Part shown: positions 32,844 through 39,716 of the stretch, in pieces
Position numbering within the stretch: the stretch's first letter is position 1
How the letters are laid out: each line of letters begins with the position of its first letter
Assembly (NCBI GenBank): GCA_016181525.1
Contig: JACOZD010000012.1
Span: 1 to 40,931 of the forward strand
Length of the DNA: 40,931 bases
Direction of reading: 5' to 3'
From: Candidatus Tayloriibacteriota bacterium
GTDB lineage: Bacteria > Patescibacteriota > Minisyncoccia > Phycocordibacterales > JACOZD01
The notes under the pieces: model-generated
What the model saw: only the letters and a program-made list of their open reading frames with translations
What the model was told of the DNA's origin: nothing
Databases searched by the model: none
Made by a program: the position numbers and the translations under genes

Positions 32844-32991
32844 TCCCTCCCCACTTTTGGTAGAATTTTGTTATGCACGTTCTATACGTAATTCAAAACG
32901 ATAGAGGAGATTAAAATCACATGGTAGTGGCAAAATTGGACTATTCAAGCGAATCATAAATAGTTTACTTGAAACCAAAAGTGGGGAGGGA
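32844..32991 (+). repeat. CCCTCCCCA hairpin element B1 in a 23S expansion
   Basis: TCCCTCCCCACTTTTGGT (32844-32861) and ACCAAAAGTGGGGAGGGA (32974-32991) are perfect complements, 18 bp. The 112-nt loop contains two tiny ORFs (ATG 32873 and 32920). The first reads MHVLYVIQND, faintly like a GIY-YIG start. It is inserted after GGGATAAGG, at the variable hairpin near E. coli 1700-1750. Confidence 0.8.
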
Positions 32992-33172
32992 CGCAGCTAA
33001 AGTATGCTTGGCAACTGTTTATCAAAAACACAGCTCCCTGCGAACTCGCAAGAGGATGTATAGGGGGTGACACTTGACCAATGCCAGAAGGTCAAAGCTC
33101 GGCGGTGTGTTCCGCTTTGCTCCGGATGAATTGTCGGAGCAGCGCGGAGCATGCTGACTGAGCTAAGCCCTG

Positions 33173-33207
<35 letters not shown>

Positions 33208-33445
33208 TCTCGGTTTGTCCTCGGACGAATCGAGAAGGACTAGGACTGTTAGCGGCCTTGATGAATATACACAAAAGCTGCCTCGTTATGCAGTAATGCA
33301 TAATTGGTCCAAAAAACATGACTATATGTTCCCGATTTGTCTGCGAGCGTAGCGAGTAGCTACAAATCGCAATCCCGCCGGTTGTGAAATCGGTCGGAAT
33401 GTAAGTCGGGAATCTCGTCGGTTTAAACCGGCGGGGCTGGGAAGT

Positions 33446-33497
33446 CCAGCTGTAATTTTGGTTTATAGAAAATTCTATTGATCAAAATTACGGCTGG
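33446..33497 (+). repeat. CCAGC(C/T)GTAATTTTG hairpin element in intron 1
   Basis: CCAGCTGTAATTTTG and CAAAATTACGGCTGG pair, with one T-G wobble. It lies just 5' of the intron P segment. The same arms occur in the domain I expansion at 30917. Confidence 0.75.
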
Positions 33498-33535
33498 ATG
33501 ATCAGCAGGAAACTACAATATCCAATGGAGGAAAA

Positions 33536-33712
33536 ATGAATAAAGTACAAAAAAGAAAAAATCCATCAGCTCCAAGAATAGAAAAGAAAATTTGTCCAGA
33601 ATGTGCAACAGAACATTCCCATAAAAAATGGGGCCAGTTCTGTTCATATATGTGCCAGTTAAGAAGGGAGAATCCAGAGCAGTATCGGTTTGCAATATAT
33701 GGATGGCCCTAA
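33536..33712 (+). CDS. 58-residue zinc-ribbon protein inside intron 1
   Basis: The ORF begins MNKVQKRKNPSAPRIEKKIC and ends RFAIYGWP. It has a strong ribosome binding site (GGAGG, 5 nt before the ATG). Potential zinc ligands are C20, C23, H27, H29, C36 and C40 (CPEC and FCSYMC). The first 18 residues are very basic, suggesting nucleic-acid binding. It lies in the P5 loop, bracketed by CCAATGG (33522) and CCATTGG (33753). No nuclease motif is visible. It could be an intron maturase-like or regulatory protein, or the remains of a larger zinc-finger homing enzyme. Confidence 0.6.
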   Translation: MNKVQKRKNPSAPRIEKKICPECATEHSHKKWGQFCSYMCQLRRENPEQYRFAIYGWP

Positions 33713-33794
33713 ACTATTCTAGCTGAGGTCGGGGAACTCATAGTTCCCCCTTCCATTGGGTACTGCAGGATCCTCAGAGACCATACGTCATGCT

Positions 33795-33820
33795 CCAGCC
33801 GTAAAAGATATTACAGCTGG
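33795..33820 (+). repeat. CCAGCCGTAA hairpin element as P8 of intron 1
   Basis: CCAGCCGTAA-AAGATA-TTACAGCTGG lies between R and S of the intron, the position of P8. One C-A mismatch is present. Confidence 0.65.
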
Positions 33821-33959
33821 ATGAAGATATGGTCCTTCGCAAAAGGAAGCGAAAAGCGAAATTCCTTAACGATAGGGACCTGTCAATTCAGGGAAATTGA
33901 TAGGAAAACTTGGCTATATGCGGGAAAACCCGGTGGTATCTGAAAACTACTTTGTCGGG

Positions 33960-33965
33960 TATAAT
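33960..33965 (+). promoter_or_regulatory. -10 box for the intron endonuclease gene
   Basis: TATAAT inside the intron ends 7 nt before the ATG at 33973, so the gene may be expressed independently of rRNA synthesis. Confidence 0.5.
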
Positions 33966-33972
33966 ATACTCA

Positions 33973-34845
33973 ATGAGTAAAAAAGTTTTCAGTGATTCCA
34001 ATATAAATTGGAAGCCGGACAATCCGCAGGAAATGTTGAAGAGCAATTTCTATTTTTCTGGCCTTTTGGCCGCAGAAATGTCTTGCTCAATTATCAAAGC
34101 AACTAATAAAAATCCGAAAGGTTATTACTTTGCCCTAGACTTAACAGTCTCTAACGCCGACAGAAAACTTCTGACGGAAGTGAATAGGGTTGTTATGAAC
34201 GGTAGAGGAATAATTACTCCGGTCAAAGGAGCATATAATCTTTCTGCAAGAGGAAGGGAAAAGGTGAGGGAAACACTCAATTTCCTCAAGACGTACCCCA
34301 TTCTTGTTGGCGATTTAGCAAAAAATCGCATTACACTTTTAGAAACTGCGCTTGCGTATCTGGATAAATACAGGACGCATCAGTTTCAAAAAGACAAGAA
34401 TGTAAAAATGGAGAAATTGCGAAAAAGATTTCGAGAGATCAAAGAAAGGGGAATTGTTGATTTGAAATTTGGTTTACCGAAAGTGCCGAAAGTAGATAGA
34501 GAATTTCTCGGATATTTTTTCGCAGGGGTAATTGATGGAGAAGGTTCATTTGGAGTAAAGTCCTCGAGATTTACTCAAGAGCCATTTTTCGCAATTGCTA
34601 TGAAGGATAGAAGGATAATTGAGTCATTAAGAGAATTTGTCGGTTACGGAAATGTTAGATTGAGAAAAGATGGAGTTTATCATCTTGAAATAAATTCTCG
34701 CGAATTTTTAAAGAAAATATGCGGAATGTTTCTTAATCAGTTTCCACTGCGACACGAAGGTCAGAAAAATAGATTGCTTAAACTTCAACAGCTCCTCAAC
34801 GACTACACGCCAAGCCCCGCATTGCGCGGGGATGATATAGTCTGA
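33973..34845 (+). CDS. LAGLIDADG homing endonuclease of intron 2
   Basis: The 290 residues form a two-motif LAGLIDADG enzyme, which cuts intron-less 23S alleles to spread the intron. The second motif is canonical: FLGYFFAGVIDGEGSFGVKS (~178-197). The first is degenerate, FYFSGLLAAEMSCS (~26-39), keeping the Glu but with Ala/Met where Gly is usual. The C-terminus LNDYTPSPALRGDDIV is encoded by the intron's own R, P8 and S elements, so protein and ribozyme sequences constrain each other. The ATG at 33973 is preferred over TTG upstream because a -10 box precedes it. Confidence 0.88.
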   Translation: MSKKVFSDSNINWKPDNPQEMLKSNFYFSGLLAAEMSCSIIKATNKNPKGYYFALDLTVSNADRKLLTEVNRVVMNGRGIITPVKGAYNLSARGREKVRETLNFLKTYPILVGDLAKNRITLLETALAYLDKYRTHQFQKDKNVKMEKLRKRFREIKERGIVDLKFGLPKVPKVDREFLGYFFAGVIDGEGSFGVKSSRFTQEPFFAIAMKDRRIIESLREFVGYGNVRLRKDGVYHLEINSREFLKKICGMFLNQFPLRHEGQKNRLLKLQQLLNDYTPSPALRGDDIV

Positions 34846-34943
34846 ACTGCATGGCGACATGCAGAGTCCGGTTCGCGCCGGACCGCTCTAATTTTATTGG
34901 AGTCATCCGCCACTCGGCGGAAAAGTAACAGATTGTGTCGGGT

Positions 34944-35284
34944 AGGAACTGCCCGTCTCGAGAGTGATCTCGGGAGCAAAACTGGCTTATAACGGTGGAT
35001 TCCTCGCTGGAGACTTGAGGAGGTCTATGAAAGCAGGAGAATACCGTGGGAAGTCATCTTAATAAAAAAGATTGACCCCGTATCGACTTTAGTCACCAAC
35101 AACCGTTGGCGACTAAGATAGTAACTGATATAATCATTACTATAATACGCCAGCTCTAATGAAGAATATTGAAGAATATATTTCGGGATATGTTGATGGA
35201 GAAGGATGTTTCTCCTTTTCAATATTCTTGAATTATTAGATGAATATATAGTCAATGCTACTAGAGATAGTAGGAAGGAACATG
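34944..35284 (+). mobile_element. Group I intron 3, after E. coli U1951
   Basis: The 8-nt exon TGTCGGGT (34936-34943) precedes it, and AAGTTCCGACGCGCACG resumes at 35285 after a terminal G. The guide GCCCG (34951) pairs with CGGGU, with U-G at the splice site. The core words GGCTTATAACGGTGGA (34984), AATACCGTGGGAAG (35040), GACCCCGTATCGACT and TAATACGCC (35143) are shared with introns 4 and 5. Two hairpins between P7 and P3 (TTAGTC/GACTAA and ATAGTA/TACTAT-like) indicate a subgroup IA fold. P8 contains an endonuclease remnant. Confidence 0.85.
35159..35239 (+). pseudogene. LAGLIDADG homing endonuclease remnant in intron 3
   Basis: This is a 26-residue frame containing EEYISGYVDGEGCFSFS, the exact start of a LAGLIDADG domain, cut off by TAG shortly after the motif. 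It sits in P8, where the full gene would have been. AAGAATATTGAA near its 5' end and TTCAATATTCTT near its 3' end are perfect complements and close the shortened P8. Confidence 0.75.
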
Positions 35285-35783
35285 AAGTTCCGACGCGCAC
35301 GAATAGTGTAATGACTGAGCAACTGTCTCGGGGAATCGCTCGGTGAAAATACAATACCGGTGAAGATGCCGGTTACCTGCAGTTAGACGAAAAGACCCTA
35401 GAAGCTTTACTGCAACTTGATATTGATTGCATGTCTTTGATGCGTAGCGTAGGCGGGAGACTTTGAAGTCTCGCTCTCGGGCGAGATGGAGTCGTCGATG
35501 AAACACCGCTCTTTAAAAATATGCACTCTAACCTTTGCGGCAAAAACGCATTGGGACAGTATCTGGCGGGCAGTTTTAGTGGGGCGCTATCCTTCTAAAA
35601 AGTAACGAAGGAGTTTATTAAGGTCAGCTAGGCGCGAATGGAAACCGTGCCGATAGTGCAATGGCATAAGCTGGCTTAACTGTGAGGCGTAAGTGCCGAG
35701 CAGATGCGAAAGCAGAACATAGTGATCCGATGGTCCGTGTTAGAGGCGGCCAGAGCTCATCTGATAAAAGCTACTCTAGGGAT

Positions 35784-36139
35784 GGACCCTGAAATAAGGG
35801 TCTTGTTGTCCGACTTCACAGTAATGTGAAGTATGTATGGCTTATAACGGTGAACCTCACGCTGGTCTTTCCTGTCCGTCGTTTGACGGAAGGTTTTAAG
35901 GTGTGAGGAATACCGTGGGAAGTCGCCGAAGCGTCATTTGGCGCTCGGTTGACCCCGTAACGACTGGATTCGAATTCGCTTTTTGCGAGTAAGATGAAGA
36001 TAGTGGATGCCGTAGTGCTAGACATTACGATAACACCGCTATAATACGCCATCCCCCTCCCCAATTTTGGATTTTAGAAATTTCTAGAGTGCAAAATTGG
36101 GGAGGGGTGAAGATATAGTCTAGTACTGAAAAAGTATTG
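35784..36139 (+). mobile_element. Group I intron 4, after E. coli U2449
   Basis: The 5' exon ends TACTCTAGGGAT (35783) and the 3' exon AACAGGCTAG starts at 36140 after a terminal G. This is the known L2449 site in the peptidyl-transferase centre. GGCTTATAACGGTG (35839), AATACCGTGGGAAG (35909), GACCCCGTAACGACT, TAATACGCC (36042) and GAAGATATAGTC (36110) form the core shared with introns 3 and 5. P7.1/P7.2-like hairpins are present. P8 is occupied by a CCCCTCCCCA hairpin element. There is no ORF. Confidence 0.87.
36054..36107 (+). repeat. CCCCTCCCCA hairpin element B2 as P8 of intron 4
   Basis: CCCCTCCCCAATTTTG and CAAAATTGGGGAGGGG are perfect complements, 16 bp, around a 22-nt loop. It has the same arms as B1 and B3, except for one pair that is A-T here. 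Confidence 0.85.
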
Positions 36140-36190
36140 AACAGGCTAGTTCCGCCTAAGAGTTCATATCGACGGCGGAGTTCGGCACCT

Positions 36191-36536
36191 TAACACATTG
36201 GGGCGCCATAGCAGAGATGCTATTAGCCATTTCGGCACGAAACTGTGAGCCAGTTCATGCTGAAATCAAAATATTGGCTTATAACGGTGGACACCATATG
36301 TTAAAATATGGCCAATACCGTGGGAAGCTTAACTCAATGAATAAATTTTTCTCAATAATTTCAAAAAACATTATTCCCTCGATGCGATATAAATTGAGTT
36401 ATAGCCCTGTAGAGACTTGATTCTAAGAGAATCAGAGTTCGAATCCTTATTCGAGCTAATACGCCAACGCCTAACCCCCTTCGGGGAAGGATGAAGATAT
36501 AGTCCGCTACTTTTGGTAACAAAAGAAAACAATCGA
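36191..36536 (+). mobile_element. Group I intron 5, after E. coli U2500
   Basis: The 5' exon ends TTCGGCACCT (36190) and CGATGTCGGCTC resumes at 36537. GGGCGCC at 36201 can pair with GGCACCU (one A-C mismatch), with U-G at the splice. Shared core words are GGCTTATAACGGTGGA (36276), AATACCGTGGGAAG (36314), TAATACGCC (36457) and GAAGATATAGTCC (36492); R is CCTGTAGAGACTTG. The terminal G expected at the 3' end is at 36535, leaving one extra A, so the exact junction is unsure. There is no ORF. Confidence 0.8.
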
Positions 36537-36949
36537 CGATGTCGGCTCAAGATATCCTCCCGCTGGAGAAGGTGGGAAGGGTTTGGCTGTTCGCCAATTA
36601 AAATCTTACGTGAGCTGGGTTCAAACCGTTGCAAAACAGGTTGGTCTCCTATCTACTGCAGGCGCTGATTCTTGAGGGGAGTCTCTGATAGTACGAGAGG
36701 ACCTTAGAGAACGGACCTCTGGTCTGTCTGCTGTCGCGCCAGCGGCACCGCAGAGTAGCTATGTCCGGAACGGATAACCTCTGAAAGCATCTAAGAGGGA
36801 AGCCGTCCCCAAGATTATGAATCGTTTAGGTCCGTGGCAGATTACCACGTTGATAGGCCCTAGGTGTACGCACGGTAACGTGTTCAGCCGAGGGGTACTA
36901 ATTAACCGAATCCTGTTGGGAAGCTTTGTAATCACGAAAATTGTCTTTT

Positions 36950-36967
36950 TTGCAGTCTGTCAGATGG
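36950..36967 (+). other. 23S processing stem, 3' strand
   Basis: TTGCAGTCTGTCAGATGG is fully complementary to 30683-30700. The stem closes the 23S precursor and lies between 23S and 5S. Confidence 0.8.
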
Positions 36968-37001
36968 GATGAGCATGTCCCGTAGTGAAATTTGAACTTT
37001 G

Positions 37002-37147
<146 letters not shown>

Positions 37148-37154
37148 GAGGGTT

Positions 37155-37212
37155 TAAGTTTGGTGCGGGGCGAACAGAAAAGTTAAGCGCTGCTGGTGCC
37201 GATGATACCCAA
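37155..37212 (+). pseudogene. Degenerate 5S rRNA fragment
   Basis: CGAACAGAAAAGTTAAGC then GTGCCGATGATACCC repeats the central part of the 5S gene just upstream (CGAACAGAGAAGTTAAGC ... GAGCCGATGGTACCC), with several changes. Helix I partners and the 3' part are missing. It looks like the remains of a tandem 5S duplication. Confidence 0.75.
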
Positions 37213-37221
37213 TAGCGCCTT

Positions 37222-37234
37222 TATACTTTATACT
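37222..37234 (+). promoter_or_regulatory. Duplicated -10 box, leaderless type
   Basis: TATACT occurs at 37222-37227 and 37229-37234; the second ends 6 nt before the ATG at 37241. Confidence 0.45.
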
Positions 37235-37240
37235 TAAAAC

Positions 37241-38611
37241 ATGTCTTTGAGCTGGGCGGAACGCCGGCGACTCGGATATGGCGGAGCGTTTGGGGCGGTT
37301 TTTGTTTTGGGCTTGGCCTTGATTACTTTGGCTGTTTTTAACCGTGAGCCGAGCTGTTTTGACGCTCGGGTCAACGGCGGAGAGAGAGGTGTGGACTGCG
37401 GCGGTCCGTGCGTCAGAGTCTGTCAGGCGGACCTTAAAGAAATTAGAGTAGTTTGGCAAAGACTTTTTAAGGTCTCGGCGGGCGACTGGAGCGCCGCCGC
37501 TTATGTGGAAAATCCTAACGCCGAAGCCGAAGCCGCTCGCCTGCCGTACTCCCTCAAAATTCTGGATGGCGCCGGCTCCGTTATTCTCACTCGCTCCGGC
37601 GAGGTTTATGCCCCTCCTCGAACTTCTTTTCTGGTTTTTGAAAGCGATATTAAACTTGAGGAGAGTCAACGGGCCAGGGTTTTGTTTGAGTTTTCGTCAT
37701 CGGCGGAGTGGCTGAAGCCCGACTCCGCCCGCCCGCGGTTCAAGGTTTCTGAAATCAGTCTGACCAGAGAGAAAACCAAGCCGCGCCTTCAGGCCAAGAT
37801 AGAGAATCCCGAAGTCCGCGACTTCAGTGATGTCGAGGTTTATGCCGCCGTTTATGACTCGAACTCCAACGCCATTGCCGCTTCACGCACCTTTATCGAG
37901 AAAATTTACAAAGGTGCTTCGGTGCCGATTGTTTTTACTTGGCCGACGCCTTTTGAAACGGAGTATGACCGCTGCCGCGCTCCGGTGGATGCGGTGCTGG
38001 CCATCGACCGGTCCGGCAGCATGGACGATGAGGCGCAGAACCCTCCCGAGCCGCTCGAGAGCGCCAAGGCGGCGGCCAAAACCTTCGTCAATGAGATGGA
38101 AGATAATGACCAAGTAAGCGTTGTCTCCTTTGCCAATTCCGTCACCGCGGCGCCTCTTACAGCCGACAGAGATTTGGCCAAAAGGAATATAAACGCTGTA
38201 AGAATTCTCCAAACCGGAGTTCAGTATACCAACATAGGCGAGGCGATTTCTAAAAGCGCTCTGGAGCTTAGCCGTCGCGGCCGAGAAGGAAGCACCAAAG
38301 CTGTTATTGTTCTCACCGACGGCGTGGCCAGCTTTCCTCGCCGAAACGGCGAGCCGTCTTATCCTCTCCGCTACGCGGAGGAAGCGGCTCGGGCCGCTAA
38401 AGAGAAAGGGATTGAACTCCACACCATTGCCTTGGGCAGTAAAGCTGATTTTCAGTTTCTAAGCGGCCTAGCTTCCTCGCCCGAGTTGTCCTATCTGGCC
38501 TCGACGGTCAACCTCCCGGAAATTTACGCTGAAATCAGCGCAAAGTTGTGCCGGAGAGAGCCGGCGGTGGTAGAGATTCTTCCCAAATTGAATGCTCCGC
38601 CTCCTCGCTAA
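37241..38611 (+). CDS. Membrane-anchored VWA domain protein
   Basis: The 456 residues have an N-terminal membrane helix (YGGAFGAVFVLGLALITLAV). A Cys-rich motif follows, CFDARVNGGERGVDCGGPCV, seen in CPR surface proteins. Then comes a beta-rich domain (~70-240), and a von Willebrand A domain with MIDAS motif DRSGS at 256-260, VVSFANS and VLTDGVASF. VWA domains bind proteins through a metal ion, so an extracellular adhesion or assembly role is likely. The C-terminus overlaps the rodA start by 20 nt in another frame. Confidence 0.8.
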   Translation: MSLSWAERRRLGYGGAFGAVFVLGLALITLAVFNREPSCFDARVNGGERGVDCGGPCVRVCQADLKEIRVVWQRLFKVSAGDWSAAAYVENPNAEAEAARLPYSLKILDGAGSVILTRSGEVYAPPRTSFLVFESDIKLEESQRARVLFEFSSSAEWLKPDSARPRFKVSEISLTREKTKPRLQAKIENPEVRDFSDVEVYAAVYDSNSNAIAASRTFIEKIYKGASVPIVFTWPTPFETEYDRCRAPVDAVLAIDRSGSMDDEAQNPPEPLESAKAAAKTFVNEMEDNDQVSVVSFANSVTAAPLTADRDLAKRNINAVRILQTGVQYTNIGEAISKSALELSRRGREGSTKAVIVLTDGVASFPRRNGEPSYPLRYAEEAARAAKEKGIELHTIALGSKADFQFLSGLASSPELSYLASTVNLPEIYAEISAKLCRREPAVVEILPKLNAPPPR

Positions 38612-39716
38612 AAAAATTGATTGGCTGCTTTTGACCTCGGCCCTCACCCTTGTCGGGGCGGGACTTGTCACTATGTACTCCTTCGAGGGGGGCGCTAACG
38701 CTTTTTTTGAGAGGCAGATTGCCTGGACAGCCGCTTCTGTCTTAGTTTTGGGGATTTGTTCCCTTATTGATTTTCGTTTTCTCCGCCGGTCCAGAGTGGT
38801 GATCTCTATTTTCGTCATATCCTGTCTCCTTCTTTTGGTGCTTTTCGGCTTGGGCAAAGCGGTTAGAGGCTCACAGAGCTGGTTTGATTTAGGGCCGTTT
38901 TCCTTTCAGCCATCGGACCCGGCCAAGATTGCCTTGATTCTTATTTTGGCCAAATACTTTTCCCGCCGGCACATCGAAATCGCCAATTTTCGGCACATAT
39001 TTATTTCGGCCGTCTACGCCGCCGTTATCTTTTTGCTGGTGTTTCTTCAGCCGGACTTCGGTTCAGCCATCATCATCTTTCTTATCTGGCTGGGTATGGT
39101 TTTGGTTTCGGGCATCTCCAAGAAGCATCTCCTCTTGGTGGCTGTTGCTGTTCTCCTCGGTTCCATGTTTTTGTGGTTTGACGTATTCGAGGATTATCAG
39201 AAGGAAAGGATTTTAACTTTCCTTCATCCTTATACCGACATCTCCGGAGCCGGCTACAACGCTTATCAATCAACCGTCGCGGTCGGCTCCGGGGAGGTGC
39301 TCGGCAAGGGCGTGGGCTACGGTACCCAATCCCGCCTTAAATTTTTACCCGAGTACCAGACCGATTTTATCTTCGCCGCCTTTGCCGAGGAGTGGGGTTT
39401 TGTCGGAGTGATGCTCCTTTTTGCCCTGTTCGGCGTTTTAATCTGGAGAGTCCTTGGCAACGCCGCCCACGGGGCCACGAACTTTGAGATATTGTTCGGA
39501 TTGGGGATGGCCACATTTTTCATCTCCCACTTCGTTATCCACGTTGGCATGAATCTGGGCATCCTGCCGGTCACAGGCACGCCTATTCCTTTCATGAGTT
39601 ATGGCGGCTCGCACTTGCTGACCGAGTTTTTGGGTCTCGGTATTCTCATGGGCATGCGCGCTTACGCTAGGCCGGTCCACAAAGCGGCTTATCAGAACGA
39701 GTTCCTCGGGGCTTGA
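38592..39716 (+). CDS. rodA: RodA/FtsW peptidoglycan glycosyltransferase
   Basis: SEDS-family polymerase of cell-wall glycan strands. The 374 residues have about ten membrane helices. Signature stretches are GSQSWFDLGPFSFQPSDPAK, FLQPDFGSAIIIFLIWLGM, LPEYQTDFIFAAFAEEWGFV and GMNLGILPVTGTPIPFMSYG. The usual QPSE reads QPSD here. RodA (elongation) is favoured over FtsW by the QTDFIFAAFAEEWGF wording, but the split is not certain. The start overlaps the VWA gene. Confidence 0.9.
   Translation: MLRLLAKKIDWLLLTSALTLVGAGLVTMYSFEGGANAFFERQIAWTAASVLVLGICSLIDFRFLRRSRVVISIFVISCLLLLVLFGLGKAVRGSQSWFDLGPFSFQPSDPAKIALILILAKYFSRRHIEIANFRHIFISAVYAAVIFLLVFLQPDFGSAIIIFLIWLGMVLVSGISKKHLLLVAVAVLLGSMFLWFDVFEDYQKERILTFLHPYTDISGAGYNAYQSTVAVGSGEVLGKGVGYGTQSRLKFLPEYQTDFIFAAFAEEWGFVGVMLLFALFGVLIWRVLGNAAHGATNFEILFGLGMATFFISHFVIHVGMNLGILPVTGTPIPFMSYGGSHLLTEFLGLGILMGMRAYARPVHKAAYQNEFLGA

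Larger units (their letters stand above)
33208..33854 (+). mobile_element. Group I intron 1, after E. coli U1931
   Basis: The 5' exon ends AAGGT (U1931 at 33207) and the 3' exon AGCGAAATTCCT resumes at 33855. The guide GCCUU (33255-33259) pairs with AAGGU, giving the expected U-G at the splice site. The core is visible: P in TCAGCAGGAAAC (33501), Q/R in GGATCCTCAGAGACCATACG (33770) and S in GAAGATATGGTCC (33823). P7 is GACCAT/ATGGTC. P5 holds a zinc-ribbon ORF, and P8 is a CCAGCCGTAA hairpin. The last base before the apparent 3' exon is A, not the usual G, so the exact 3' end is uncertain by a few nt. Confidence 0.8.
33867..34935 (+). mobile_element. Group I intron 2 with homing endonuclease gene, after E. 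coli U1943
   Basis: The 5' exon ends ATTCCT (33866) and the 3' exon TGTCGGGT starts at 34936 after a terminal G, as expected. The guide GGGAA (33891) pairs with UUCCU, with U-G at the junction. P is TGCGGGAAAACCC (33919). R is CAACGACTACACGCC (34798), P8 is CCCCGC/GCGGGG and S is GATATAGTCTGAACTGCATGG, very typical of bacterial 23S introns. The endonuclease gene runs through R, P8 and S. It has no P7.1/P7.2, unlike introns 3-5. Confidence 0.88.

Noticed and set aside
33062-33076. GGGTGACACTTGACC in 23S as another REP copy
   Set aside because: It is the conserved rRNA GGTGTGACGCC region and is not palindromic.
36217-36634. Frames across intron 5 (36217-36420 plus, 36371-36634 minus)
   Set aside because: They cross the intron core and exon boundaries and show no endonuclease motif.
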